From: Buxus sempervirens
Lineage: Eukaryota > Streptophyta > Magnoliopsida > Buxales > Buxaceae
Length of the DNA stretch: 64,000 nt
Assembly: GCA_947561395.2 (NCBI GenBank)
Contig: OX387186.1
Location: forward strand, 3,750,835-3,814,834
Direction of reading: 5' to 3'
Shown here: positions 25,242-38,405 of the stretch, in pieces
Layout of the letters: every line of letters starts with the position of its first letter
Numbering within the stretch: position 1 is the stretch's first letter
Notes under the pieces: model-generated
Databases searched by the model: none
What the model was told of the DNA's origin: nothing
Seen by the model: only the letters and a program-made list of their open reading frames with translations
Made by a program: the position numbers and the translations under genes

Positions 25242-25447
25242 TCAACGGAAAATGCAATAATGACTAACGTACTGGGTGCTTTAACATTTAGTTGAATTTA
25301 AAATTATGGTCCCATAAGGTCGAGGGTGCTCTAGGGAAATAGCCCATGAAACGGCATTACTCTTAGTTGAGCCACTTGTTACTCATGCCATTTTATGTCA
25401 GGGGAAGAAATCGTCTATGGTCTTTTCTTGAAACGGTCCCTGATGCT
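25242..25447 (-). repeat. Right arm of the ~205-bp inverted duplication
   Basis: The reverse complement matches 23768-23975. The spacer between the arms is about 1.27 kb and includes the gypsy fragment. Confidence 0.85.
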
Positions 25448-27000
25448 GTCTATCTAAAACAGGCAGAAGAACTGCTCTTAATGACTACGAAATCGGACTC
25501 CGTCCAAATGATCACCCAACCTTCCTTGTCAGCTAGTCGCATCCTGGCACTAAATTCGCTCCCATAGGTCTAAAAAAACATGCTTGATTGTGGAGGGGCG
25601 ACTGAAGGATGTTGAGTCCATAGTGGGAAATCTCCTCAGCTTACCCTTCATTTCCCTTTCTTTAGAAGCTTTCTTGGACCCTTCTCTTTTCGTGAAACTT
25701 TTCCTTTTATTTTTCTTCTGATCTTTGCATTTGCTCTCTTTTCGGTTTTTCTGAAAACCTTTACCCCACCACTCCTCTCTTGTTTCCCCCTTTTTTCTCT
25801 TTTCAGTACCTTATAAAGTAAAAAGAAGAGGATAGCTCCTCGTTTTTTTTCCTAGAATTATTTTGTCCAAACTCACCTCAACCCGCCTAAATCTTAACTG
25901 TTCAAACCCAAAACCAACCCTAAAACTATTTAAAACTATTTCTCGAGTTCAGGCTTGATCCGAACCAAGCAAGAGAGGTTTTATATTTCCGCTTGAAAAG
26001 AACCAAAATCACACCATTTTTCCTTTCATTATTTGATTAGGTACACAACGCGGGGCAACAATGCAAAAAACCGATTGAGCTGAATCTCGTAAACTTATTA
26101 TGGAATCACATGATGCTTACGGCTGAGGAAAGTCCATATGTTAGTATCCCCAAAGTTGACACGTCTCTGTAAATTGTTGTTTCATCATTGGATAATCTAA
26201 AGCAGGAGCCAATGCTGAAAGCTTGAGTTCTATACCGCGTGTAAGCCACATAAGTGCAGAAGGCGAGGATTGCACAGCAGCGGTTTTGGTTGAGGCTGTA
26301 CCTGCAGGTTCGGTTGGTGCCACAAAAGAGCTGAAGGGAGAGATGTAGGGTTTTGATTTCGACTGAATTGGCCGGAATAGAATTCATGGTGGGCTGGTAG
26401 CCCTGGCTCAATGGCTGCCGATGCCTGTCGCCAAATACCAATGGTATTAAGGTGAGAGATGTATGAGAAAGAGATTGAGGACAAAATATGAGATCTCTGA
26501 AAAGGAAATGAAGGAGAGAGTCATTATACAGTCCAATCTCTATGTTCTAAACAAGCAGTCAAGACCCAAAAAACAATAAACACCGATAAAAAGCTAAACA
26601 TTAGGAGACCTTTTTTCTCGCATTTGAGCAACTTCTCTTCAACAGTTGGGAGTTGAACTATTCCACAGATTGTATTATCAAAACATATTGACAAAAAACT
26701 CCTGTCAGAAGAATTTCTAATGAAATCTGAGAAAGTTGGGAAACTGCTTGGAATTGAATTTACCAGAAGATTGTAAATACATTGCTGTGTTTTCCAATAT
26801 CTCCCTTTTTTGTATCTCAATTTAATTTGTTCTCAATTCAGGCTTCAAAGTTCTACAAGGGATTTGAGAGATTCAACGAGATACTAGCTATATGAAGCTT
26901 TAGATGCATCAGAAAATTCTAAACAAACACTTACAAGAACAAAACACTCCAACTACTTATCCAAGACCTGAATCCTAAAACAATCTCTCATTTTGCTCTT
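25448..27000. other. Spacer with unrecognised minus-strand ORFs
   Basis: Overlapping open frames of 111 and 84 codons on the minus strand near 26106-26484 share no known motif and lack a supporting start context. No element boundaries are seen. I leave the region unassigned. Confidence 0.3.
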
Positions 27001-27007
27001 AGCAGGG

Positions 27008-27225
27008 ATAGAGGAGAATAGGGTTGCTTATCGAGTCATGCCGTGCCGTGCCCTGATTATAGGGCACGGCTCAGCAAGCTGTGGCCCGTTTGGCATGCGG
27101 GCCGATGGGCCCGTCCCGTGTGTTGGCCCGACGGGCCGACACAACAGCAAGCACGCGTGCCTGCCGTTAGGCCTGATTGGACCGGCCCACCAAGCACGCC
27201 AACGGCCAGCCATTTGGCTAGCCTG
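27008..27225. mobile_element. GC-rich hAT-like transposon end (GGGCCG/CACGGC repeats)
   Basis: A TAGGGTTGC start is followed by dense GCCGTGCC, GGCACGGC, GGCCCG and CGGGCC motifs. This pattern is typical of hAT-type non-autonomous element ends in plants. The opposite end and TSD were not found, so only a fragment is claimed. Confidence 0.4.
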
Positions 27226-27749
27226 TTTTTCTCTCAAATTGGTTCAAAAAGTATTTTTTTTTTTACAATTTTACCCCCCAGTAGCCATATTAGGGGGTAT
27301 ACTTATAATTGACTGTAAATGACTATTTCTACCCTTCTAACAGCCAAACAACAGTCATATTTGAGGGTAGATGTGGTAAAATGCCACTTTTGGTTCTCTA
27401 TAAATAGGCCTAACCCTTCCCACTCCAAACCACACCTCTTCTCATCTCTTCTCTTCTCTTTTTTACTTTATTAGAGTCTTGGAAGACTTCCCTATCTCAA
27501 GTCCATTTTCATTGTGTCATTGAGACTTGAGACAAATAATGAGTCATAATAAAAAAAGAAAATAATACATAAAGCCTACTGATATATCTATCCCAAAGTA
27601 AATAAGAGTAGCCTACTTAAGAAGTCTAGCAATAAGACGCAAGAAATTCTCAATAGAAACTTTTGGGACAGAAATATATTTCTCTATTATGAATAAATGT
27701 AATTCTCTCTAATTGTTTGGGAAAGAGAAGTAAAAGATGAGCACCTTCT

Positions 27750-30700
27750 TTATGGGGCCATAAGTCCATCGATTACATAGAACAGAGATTGTGCCCAGTC
27801 AGCTCTGAATAGTAATGTTTGCAGAGTTTGCATCACATTGTAGTCAGGATCAAGCTTCCTTTGCCAACCCTACAAAACGATAAAAAATACAAAAAGTTTT
27901 GAAAATCACTCAAAAAGCAAAAAGATTAAAAAAAAGTTTATTGCATATAATGACAGAAACATCAAACATGCATTTTAAGCCATACGAGAGAATCTCATGA
28001 GCCAAATTAGACAGTCAAGTTTCTATTAGTCAAAAACTGTAAGCCCATCAGATGCTGACTGGTACAAGGTTGATTATAGCATTTTATAATCTTAAGTGGC
28101 CTCATGTGATTATTTTCATTATCAGATTTGCTCCTAAACTGTTACAGGGAATCATAAGTTTCATTTTTCATTAACCAGTTTTCATATCATTATATATCCT
28201 TTACAAGTTATGAGCAAGCAAACATGAAATCTAAGCAAAGAACCAAGGCAACTGAAAAGAAGAAAAATGTCAGCAGATGATCTTCCAGTCAAGGCCTTTG
28301 GCTGAAGCCATCACAGACAAGTACTTATGAGGAAGATATTCCAAAAATACAAGCAAGTGTAAGTTTTCAGACATAATCATTCTTTTATTCTTTTTAAAAT
28401 TTCTGACTGGTTAAATATTTAATTATATCATAAAATATTATCAGAGTTGCCCACTATACATAATATGTACATCAGTCTGCTTTACAAAAACATACACTGA
28501 AACCACACAGTACCCATACAAAAATACTAGCTGGTCCCTTAAAGTAACATTTGCATGTAAAGGAATTATAAGATAAGGAAAATACAAATATCATGGAAAG
28601 ACCTTACACAAAGCAATCACCATTTTGAATCATACATTAAAATATGAAAAGTTAAATTCCTTTTATGCATTCAGAGGCTGCAACTTAATCCTATGAGGAC
28701 TAGCTTTTCTGTTAGTCTTGCACATAAATGATAAAACTGCAATAAGTCTGTAGGAAGGCAAGACCTAACTAAATTTCCCAGTTAGGATTGGGACAAACCA
28801 TCCATCACCCAGGTCCTTTCTAGATTCAAAAATTCAAGAAATGTTGGAGGATACTATTGAAAAAACATGCTGAAATATTTGCGTTAAATACCAAGCATAC
28901 ATCAAAACAGAGAGACAACTGTTGTAGCTAAATCCAGAATCGGTTTAAGAAATTAAATTGCGCCTCAAAGTAAGAGTCGAGATACAAGCCAAAATTACCA
29001 TTTTACATCCATTTCTGGACCTTCTTAACAAAACAGAAAGAAAAAAACCTATGCTTAACCTGAACAAGTTTGCCTGTCTCAACATTTTACAGTAGCATTC
29101 CAGTAATTGGTTGTGTTCTATATTGTGGCACCCTCTCATAATCTTTATCCTTTGAACTTAGCGATTCATTACGTTAGCCATGCTTCATTATATGGAAACA
29201 CATAAAATTAGTGCAGCACTTTAGACAGGTCCATGCATGTTATGCAGTTAAGCAGATTAAGGCAGCAGGTGGTGATTCAGAACTTGAGATTAAATGGGAT
29301 CAAGCCGCGAGCCCTTGTTTCCCTTTCTGTCATTTTTCTTTTGCTTATCTTTCAGAAAGAAGCCGATGCAACGTGATCTGACCAAACATGGTTAGAGCAC
29401 ATATAAGATCACGACTTATGATGGATGTGGAGAAGAAACAAATATAAGAAGTGAAATACAGAATCTGTCTGAAACTACAGCTTCAAGAGGAAAAACGACA
29501 AATGAAAAGGAAACACACAAATGATAACAAACTAATATACATGTAGGAAAATTTTGTTTCACTCAAAAATTTTACAATCATAACATATAAACCATTTTTC
29601 CCACCATTCTCATTTGCTAAAATGCAGATACTTGTACAATGGATTACCTCAAGAACCAAAGTTGTGACCATCACAGTGCAGATATTACCATCAATGTTAA
29701 CTTTATGACGTCTCACTTTCTCAAGCAATTGTTGCATGCTGTCAGCAGGATGGAGAGTTCCTTCTGGGGTTGCCCAAAAATCAAATGATTTCCCAACTTC
29801 CTAAAAAATTGAAAAACACATTAGAAAAAAAAAATGAAACGGAGACACATACATAGAGATAGTATGGTACAGACAAAATAAAAGTTTTCATTAACCATAC
29901 ACAAGCCACCTATATTGGAAAAGACATCATCAAATATTCAAATTTCTTTTATTTCTTCATCCTTTTGTCTCCACAGCATAATATTAGTTTTTCAGGTTAT
30001 AAATTGGGCCAGGCTCAACATCATGACAAAAGGAATGAGATGTTTACTAGAATGTTACAGGGATATCTATATGGCTGGCTAAGGTAAAGAGGTGCTCCTA
30101 GACAAGATTTAAATGTTGATATTGTGGGCTTCCCCTGAAAAAATAAAGAAGCACACAACAGGCCTATTGACAATAATTTCAATGTTACTTTGAACGTGGA
30201 ATAAGCTCAATGGGTTGAGAGTTGGAAGCACCAGAGGAATCAACAGAGGATGGAGTGAGACACAAAACACTATTAGAAATACCTTTGTAACTTCAAAGGA
30301 TAATATAATTTTTTGATCAGTAATCAAATGATATATATTACATCTTAAAAGGAGAATGAACATAACGTACGAAGTACACAAACTCTGTACCAAAGGAAAG
30401 TCCGAATTTGATTTCTGAATCACATGTTATAAACTTTAGCGAACTTGATCAGAATCAATGGCAATGGTCCTATTTTTGTGAATTTTAGCAATGCAATACA
30501 ATAATTTTATCTTCTTTAGTGTTAAAAAGGATCCTAGCAATATGGCACCCAGCACTCATATCCATGGGTTCAATCTTATCTTTAAGAGTTGCATCCTAAT
30601 TCCTCAATTCCATTGAAACATATTTACGGGATGTGCTTGCAACTGATGGTATATTTTTACTTCGCAAAGCACCATGGCATTACAGGTTAAGTACTTATGT

Positions 30701-31240
30701 CTGATTTGATGCATGGACTAAAAGCATTGTCTTTATAATGAATAATTTGTCAGAGGTGGATGTGCTCGTACCACAAAATTTACTTTGACTACATATTACC
30801 TCAATGAAGGCCTTTGGGTTTGGGCAGTTCTGTTGTTTTGATAACCTAAGCGTGCACTCAGCAGCAGTGCGACCATCTTGGAGGGTTACAGCCTTAAATA
30901 ACTCGATTAAATTCACACGATCACATTTGGAAAGTTCAGCAGTCATGCCTACATCAAGGAAAATGACATGAGGTCTAGATTTAACGTGCCGTTTATGTGA
31001 AGGCTTGCTTTGAGCCACCCGTACAAGGATATTTCCAGGATGCATGTCTGCATGTATAAAATTGTCCACCTGTAACAATTTACTTTTCAGATAAGTTACA
31101 AAACTTATTCCAAAATAATAGCCAACAAGCTCAGACCTGATAAAATTATAGCTAAAAAATATGTGGAACTCATAATCGTTAAGACATCAATTATACTGCC
31201 ATAAACAAGCAGCAGGTGGGCACACGCACATCTTTTGTGA

Positions 31241-31284
<44 letters not shown>

Positions 31285-33305
31285 GTGCTAAGATGCACAA
31301 CTGAGGCTTTTCTGATGATTCACATCTAAGGCTTATCTCATTATTCTTGTTCCCACAAATGTGAGGCTTACATGAGGCTCAGGCTGTCTTTAAGTCATCA
31401 AATGTCCAAGTCTCGCACTTCATAGATCAAAGTAAAACTAGTGTTTCCTTGACAAAATTGAGACAGGCTTGATAATTTATAGTTCAGTTGAATGTATTTC
31501 AGGTTGACCTGTTTTGACACTATTTCATATTAAGTAGTCCCTCTTGGAAGTTGAAGAGATTTATTAACTAACTTGATATCCATTTCATGACTCTCTTGCC
31601 CTTCTTATTTTTTTCGTAAGCATATTGATGTTCCATATATTCTGCCGTTAGTTTCTCAATATGAATGCATGTGACCCATTTATAAAAGAATCAAGTTAGG
31701 TCACTCAATATCTTCAGCCAACTCAACCTGTATGTGATTATTGATGCACCAAGCCAAGAGCATGAAACATTAATCAGTTAAAGGATCTGGTGGACCACAA
31801 TGATATTAATTTTCTAGTACCAAACTCAACAAAGTCTAAATATGTAAAACTACGCAAAACAATTGCCAGAAAATATGAGAGACAGAGAGAGGTACAATAA
31901 AAAAAAATTAAAATGAAACATAAAATTGTACCAGAAGCATCTTTAGAAGTGCATTAGTTCCAATGTCAGCAAGAGCACTTTTAATATAATCATTTCCCTC
32001 GAGCTCATCAACATAATGAGAAACACTTTCTCCTTGCTCATAAGTCTCCACCAAAATAGCAGGATGCACAAGTGGATATAGAGGCTTTGGGAATGAAACA
32101 TCCTTCCATCTGCGGAAATTATAAATAAAGCGGCTTAAATGGGCAGCTTCTCTTGCAAGATCAACTTGAGACACCATGAAAGCAGCAAACTGCTGCACAC
32201 TTTCATCTAATCTCAACCATTTCAAAGTAGGAACAAAATTTGAAATTTTGGCAACCATATTGATTATCACAAAATCCCTTCGAATTGTTTCACCAACACC
32301 AGGATGTCTAACCTTTACAGCAACAACAACAGGCTTGGCATTTTGCCCATGGTGTTGGAATCTCAAAGAAGCTCGATGCACTTGAGCAACACTTCCAGAT
32401 GCCACAGGGGACTCTTCAAAATCTTCAAAGATTTCAGGAAGTTTGCGACCAAATGCTTTTTCAATTGTTCTTTTTGTGTACGTAAAGCTATGAGCTGGCG
32501 CTTTGCTGTGAAGCTTTGCAAGCTCAGAGCATAGATCTCTAGGAAAGAGGTCTGGTCGTGAAGCTGCCCACTGTCCCCATTTTATAAATGCTGGGCCTGC
32601 TTTTTCTAGCGTAAGGTGGACAATATTCAGCCATACTTTCCTAAACTGATTGCCAAAACAATCCAGAAATGGAACCATTACCATACAGGGTGAGAACAAA
32701 ATCACAAGATATACAGCTCTGAAAAACAAAATAAAGCCCTCTATAACAGAAAATACTAATGAGGTCAACAAAACATGCCAATCTTGTGCATGCATGTAAA
32801 GAGAATTCCCCGTAGGAAAGTGCTCTGCATCTGCCCATGTTCTTTGAGTCCATGCTATCTCTCCAATCATAAAGGCAAAAACACCAGGAGCTACCAGCTG
32901 TGATCTGGTCAATGCCAAACTCACAGCACGAGCAATTCTACTGATTGGTGGAAAAGCTGGCCAGTTATAGCAACATATTTTAGAAATCCTTTTCCAAGTT
33001 ACTTGAGTATGGTGTGCCACAGTATTGCTTGCTGAAAGGGAATTGAACTTCTTGGAACAATTACTCTTGTATAAATTCTCCTTTGCTTTGTATATTGTAG
33101 ATGAAGCGTGTCCCCTACTATAAAATGAATATTGCAGATAATAACATCTGTGTAGGGAGAAAGGTATCCCAGCTGTAAAATGTGCCCCGTTCTTCTTAAC
33201 TTCCAAACATCTTGACCTCTGGTTCCCACAAAGGGAATGAGTACCTCTTATAATGTTTCCAGAAGACAAAAACCTGTACAAAACACTCATTAGTTTAGTA
33301 ATCAT
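27750..33305 (-). CDS. ABC1-family atypical kinase (ADCK2-like ABC1K), probably mitochondrial
   Basis: ABC1K proteins are UbiB-like atypical kinases/ATPases tied to coenzyme Q and lipid metabolism in mitochondria and plastids. Exons in gene order: 31932-33305, 30800-31069, 29648-29800 and 27750-27869. All join in phase 0 for 638 aa. Motifs: KxGQ-type KWGQWAASRPDLFP (242-255), the Ala-loop equivalent PVASGSVAQVHRA (300-312), VAVK (Lys331), QVDLAREAAHL (380-390) in place of the usual ExD, HADMHPGNILV as catalytic loop, and FLDVGM for the metal-binding D. The Q in QVD and the SGSV loop point to the ADCK2/abkC branch. Residues 1-110 are basic, Ser- and Arg-rich, as in an organelle presequence. 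Hydrophobic segments lie around 178-213. The start ATG at 33305 is the first in the exon. Further non-coding 5' exons may lie to the right. Confidence 0.9.
31238..31280 (+). repeat. (GT)n(GA)n compound microsatellite in ABC1K intron 1
   Basis: A gagtgtgtgtgtgtg run passes directly into about 14 GA units. It lies inside the intron between the exons ending at 31069 and 31932. Confidence 0.9.
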
Positions 33306-33339
33306 GCTAAGGCAACAAAAAACTTTAGTATTTTACTTC

Positions 33340-33670
33340 TTTATTTTTTTTTATGGATAACAAAGATTTTATTAGGATAGAAAATCTCATAATACAAGCA
33401 TGAGAAGCAGCCATCAAATCATTCTGGCATGACAAAAGCAGAGAGCAATAGAAAAAAGAAACTGAACAAAGTCCTAACAAACCCAGCTTCCTCCCAAATC
33501 CTCACTCATCACTATACCTGCATTAAAACTGTCCAGTCTTGAAAAGTCCTAACAAACACAGTTCCCCTCAGATCCTCACTCATCGCTATACCTGCATTAA
33601 AACTGTGCTGTCTTGTTCCTTTCCTTGCTGATCTATCTGCTAGTTCATTTGCAGTCCTCAGCGAGCTCAG
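33340..33670 (-). pseudogene. 5'-truncated LINE 3' end with an internal tandem duplication
   Basis: On the minus strand the RNase H tail motif TANELADRSARKGT is followed by a 3' region. It ends in an A-rich tail, which appears as a T-rich run at 33343-33355 on plus. The ~65-70-bp block containing atcctcactcatc-ctatacctgc occurs twice in tandem (about 33470-33540 and 33540-33610). It lies just upstream of the ABC1K start codon, in the same orientation as that gene. Confidence 0.65.
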
Positions 33671-36600
33671 CAAGTGGGAGAATTATATATACACTCAATG
33701 TGTGAGAGATTGGGCAAGACGAAAAATAAAGTGTAAGTCTCAATTAAAATTCTTGAGACTCTAAGAACCATGGCTCCATTATAGGCAAATCCCCTTCCAT
33801 GTCCAAGTCACAAAACCTTGAGTTATAACATCTATTAGGGTGGCAGTGAAAGCCCAAATCTCCACTCTGATTGAATTCCCATGCCCGATCAGCCACTAGA
33901 AGAGGTATATAATGTTCCAGTATGGTCTCTAGAAGTACCTCATTTCCCTAAGAATATAGCCTTACAAAGTGAACATACAGTCAAGTTTAACTTGATTAAC
34001 TCGGTAGCCTTTTTTTTTTTTTCCGGAAGATAACTTGATTAACTCAGTTGCTGGAGGCCTCCATAATGCTGATTGACACTGCTAGGAGAGGAGAAGGTGA
34101 TAGTCACTTTTTCATGGTCTATGTTACATAAAGAGATACCCTGAGATTTAGAATACACTATTCTTTACAAGAGATATCACCATTCACCACCTCTACCAGA
34201 TAAACAACATTGCCTTTTTCCCCATCAATTATTTCTTGTTCCTATTTCTTCAAATTATCCCACAGATTACCAAAAGAATAGCATTATGCATTTGACTTTC
34301 TCTCCTTCACAGCCCTAGGAAGCACTACTGCTAATATAAATGAACAACAATATCTTGCAATACCCATGCAACTCTAATGATGTCAAGAAAATATATCTAA
34401 ATCTCTCCCATAATCTTGCAATGTAGGAAGAGTAGATCAATCAACACCCTCCCACCCAAGCATAGTATACAATGACAAGACAAAAAAATGATTTGGGCTT
34501 CATTTTGGGAATATATAATGGGTATTTATTCTATATAAAAGTGTAGACCATGGAAAAAAGGAATATATGATTTCCAAAGGTGGTGAGCTGGAAAAAGTCA
34601 AGTGTCACATGTCTACAAGTCATATGGAAGAAGGATCAAGCAGGAAAAGATTCCCTGAGATCAGTGGTCCATATATGTGAGTTCTGGGATTTCATATCAA
34701 TGAAGAGCACCCTAAGCAGATTAAAAACAAGAAGCCAGGTCAATCATCTCTAACACTGTAGTCTAATTTGAAAAAGAGATTCAAAACAAGTTATGCAGAG
34801 ACCAATAAAGAATATGTACAGACTGCAATATAGGTGATCCTGGACAAACCAAGTAACATACAAGCAAAAACTTTATGAGAAGGCTATACTTGACTCACTA
34901 AAGGTCAGTGACTAAAAAAATCCACTGTAGCAAACCCTGACACTATAAATCAATTGCTTTCCAAGGACCCCAACCAAACCTATTTGGAAGGTTAATTTTT
35001 GAAGAGTACTTGGAAGGTTAATATCTCACCCATTGTCGTGGATGGCATGATTTCCAACAGGAATCTTAACCCATAGGTGTACGTTTATATGATATAAACC
35101 TCCTAAGCTATTTACCCAGTAATGCTAAACTTCAAAGCCAACGCATTACCTAGGTTGATCCCCCATTCTCCTTTTCCTTACAAACTACTTCAACATAACA
35201 AAATGATCCTTCTTGGCCTAATCCCCACTTCTTGTCAACCCCAAAAGAAAATCCCTCTAAAACATTCTCTGAATCACTTCGACAGGAGCTCCAATCAACC
35301 AGATGTAATAAACAGAAAAAATGGCCCATCTTAAATTTAATACACAGCTGTCTTGCAGCTCATCATGTGGTGGATAATATCCCCCTACAGGAATTAATTC
35401 TATGTGAGAACTTTTCAGATTAGGAGGGTTGCTTGGGACCTGGGTAAGGGTGTTTGGCCCATCTTTGACTAAAGATGGTTCTGTTTTATTGTAAGTGTAG
35501 GTACACACTCTGTGTACTCACAACCTTGTCATCTTTCCTATATTTATAATATATCTTTATGATTTACTGATAAAAAATAAATAAACAGAAAAAATGGCAA
35601 GTTACACTTAGAGGAGGGTTATCCTGCATCCTAAAGGTAGATGCTCACATTTTCAAGAAAATAGTTTCCTCTCTTCTCCATCATAAGGCTGTGAAATCTA
35701 AAGCTCCAAGAACTAACCCCCTACAGGAAACCCTCATATTTATGTGAACACTCCCCAATACCACACCCTATATTATTTGATAAGAAACAAACCTATACCA
35801 CACTCCATTAACGTTACAAATGACTAAGCTCCTACATTCTCACATGGATCCTAGGAATGCCACTCTTCTAAAAGTTCAACGTCAAACAAGATAACGTCTC
35901 AAAGCATCTAAGAATGCCAAATGATTGTTGGCATTTTGAAGAAAAGGATCACTTCATAGGTGAACTGAAGATGTGATACCTGTACATCATCCTTCCCTAA
36001 TCTAAACCCGTTAACCCCTTTACTAAAGAACAGGTTAATATGTCACTCAAAAAGATAAACAGGGAGGCAAAAGATCTCCCTGCCCAATGCTTCTACATGA
36101 GATGAAATGATGTACCGCCTATGATAAACCCATTTAGAGAAAGGGGAAAAGGAAAAACAAAAAGAGGAAGAAGCATAAAAACTGACACCTTCTTCAGACA
36201 TCACCCCATCCACTCCCTCACATTCTTCAGACATCACCCCATCCCCTCCCTCCCCCCAGCCCCTTCCCCTGGCCCATTCCGCTCCGACACAATGTCCACA
36301 ACTTCTTATTATACTCTCACATCAAGCCCTTCAAAACAGATCTTAACTTTTCTTAAATTCACTCATTTACAATCAAACAAACATCTAGAATTTTCCTTGC
36401 ATGTTAAAAGAATTTTTATTTGCAACCATTACATGTGGAACACTTTTAGTCATATTCACAAGAACATGACAATAATGTTATATAGGTTGTTGGTAAAACT
36501 AATGAATCTAGAGTTCATAATTTCTCTTGCCCCACTCTTCTATGAACCACCAACAGGAATATGACATTTCTAACTTTTTTTATCACCCCATTACAGTAAA

Positions 36601-37854
36601 ATTTTTGTACCACCTCCATAAGATCTTTCTAACGTCCTAACAACACTAAAAGAAAGCAATTGAAACCCCACCGCCCCGGTGCCTTGTCCTAACTAGTCGC
36701 AGTGTAACAGAACGAAACCGTGATACAAGAACTTGCTGAAACAAAGTAGAAAAAGACAAGTTACTACAACAATCAGAATTTACACAAATAGATACAGAAC
36801 GAAACATCATTTTATCCCAAAGCCGAACCCAGACATCTGCAAATACAAATTTCGGGAGAGTGAATTGAATAAATATATGAAATTGACGTGGAAGCCTAAG
36901 ATTCACAAAAGTGGCAAAATCTAATGCCTGATAAGCAATGAATATGACAACGGGTACAACGACAAAGAAAGAATCTCTTGCAGCTAAACCTGAACAATCT
37001 TGCCATGGCGATTGCTTTCAGGGCAGCCGGTATCGACTAGGACACGCAGGAGATGAACTTTTGTCGCCGGTATTTTCTCTCGTCAATGCATGCAACCATC
37101 GTCGTGGGTTCAACACTCGCCATTCTTTCCCGTCGTCGTCATCTTCAGATGTCGCTTTTTTTTTTCTTTTGACAAGAGAGAGAGTACCGGACCAGGCAGA
37201 TGATGAGGCAAAGGAAACGGAGAGGTTGAACAGGTACAAGGCCGATCTATTAGCTACTGTTCGGCAATTGAGCAGACACAGAACATTTGATGAGTTTCTG
37301 TGGAGTGTGAACGGAGACGGTTTAATCGGCCATTGGAGGGGAGAGAGAAACCTATTCAAATTTGGATCGTGTCGGATTTTGATCACTGGGATGATTTGAT
37401 CCTCGATGCTTTCAATGTTGATCGCCCGATCGCCATCGCTATCTTCTATAACTTGAGTTTTGAGCCTAAGTTCAGGAGAGTGTCTAGTAACGGGTGGGAG
37501 TCGACTCGGATAGAGCTGAGCTGGGGGATGTAACCATATTGGAATTTTCCCTGCGCCACACCGCTCGCGTGACGTGTCTCCAGATTATTGGTTGAAAGGT
37601 CGGATCCACATCTCAAAGGGAAACGTCCCTGTTGTCCTTGGGAACTCTCGCGGACGGAAAGATTCTGTCCTTGTTTTCCCCTTCAGAACAGATTTTCCCT
37701 TATCGCGGGCTGGGCCCTCAGGTGGATGTGATACATAAATCGGTCGACCCAAGTAAAAAGAAGGACAAATTGTAACGGGGTCATAATAGCTTTGCTTAGT
37801 TACATGGGGAATGAAATCTTTTTGTGTTGTTCGTCTCAATTGTTCCTTGATGTA
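33671..37854. other. Long non-coding stretch upstream of ABC1K
   Basis: No supported gene. An LTR- or LINE-like tail (ending gatttactgataaaaaataaa) is near 35560. Around 37060-37530 there is a more GC-rich block with open frames on both strands. One, on plus, reads TERLNRYKADLLATVRQLS and is interrupted by frame changes. It could be a 5' exon of ABC1K, a promoter, or a decayed gene. I cannot assign it. Confidence 0.3.
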
Positions 37855-37993
37855 ACCGTGAAATGCTGCTATGTAGAGCGTCTCACAGTCAGTGAATTTT
37901 GATTGTTATAAGTGTTTCAAGTGGGGCTTATATGAAAAAACATTGGCCATGAGATGCTCCACATGGCAGCATCCCATGGCCAAAGCAGGGGAC
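37855..37993. repeat. Short hairpin MITE, copy B
   Basis: GTGAAATGCTGCTATGTAGA on the left pairs with the reversed right arm GGATGCTGCCATGTGGAGCA. It ends with a GACAATTCAGG tail that is also found after copy C. Confidence 0.65.
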
Positions 37994-38251
37994 AATTCAG
38001 GCTAACAACACAGACGATTTCAATACGTTACATGGATGGATTGAAGCCTTGGATTTTGGGATAAAAGAATAACAGATGCTAGATAAGGCACTTTCTCTTG
38101 CTTGGTTGGAAGAAGGGATAGGGGTTGGTTTAAGAAGAAAGTATTTCAAAAAAATTAATATTTGGGTATCAGAAAAAATTTGTGTTATAAATAGAGAAAA
38201 CAACTTTCTTTAGTACTCAGAACTTACTTCCTATCTTGGTTCTCAATAGTA

Positions 38252-38405
38252 TTAGAGGTAGCACGTGCAATATTGCCTGTACATATCCATATATATGAAC
38301 CTAAACCCACCCATATATAGGATAGTTTCATAAGTGGGTAGTTATGAAGAGGATATGGGAGTCGTTCAAACTTTTTTTTCCTCTTCCTAATAGCACTATA
38401 AGGGA
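38252..38405 (-). mobile_element. Helitron-like miniature element (A^TC...CTAA^T)
   Basis: Read on the minus strand it begins TCCCTTATAGTGCTATTAGG after an A and ends GCACGTGCTACCTCTAA before a T, the Helitron rule. The 154-bp body has the same layout and end sequences as 49634-49839. The subterminal hairpin is weak in this copy. Confidence 0.55.

Noticed and set aside
26106..26484. Overlapping minus-strand ORFs of 111 and 84 codons
   Set aside because: Nothing recognisable in either frame. Overlap of two equally long frames suggests chance or a decayed sequence.
36121..36564. 147-codon plus-strand ORF
   Set aside because: It starts in a short direct repeat (catcacccc...) and has low-complexity composition with no domain.
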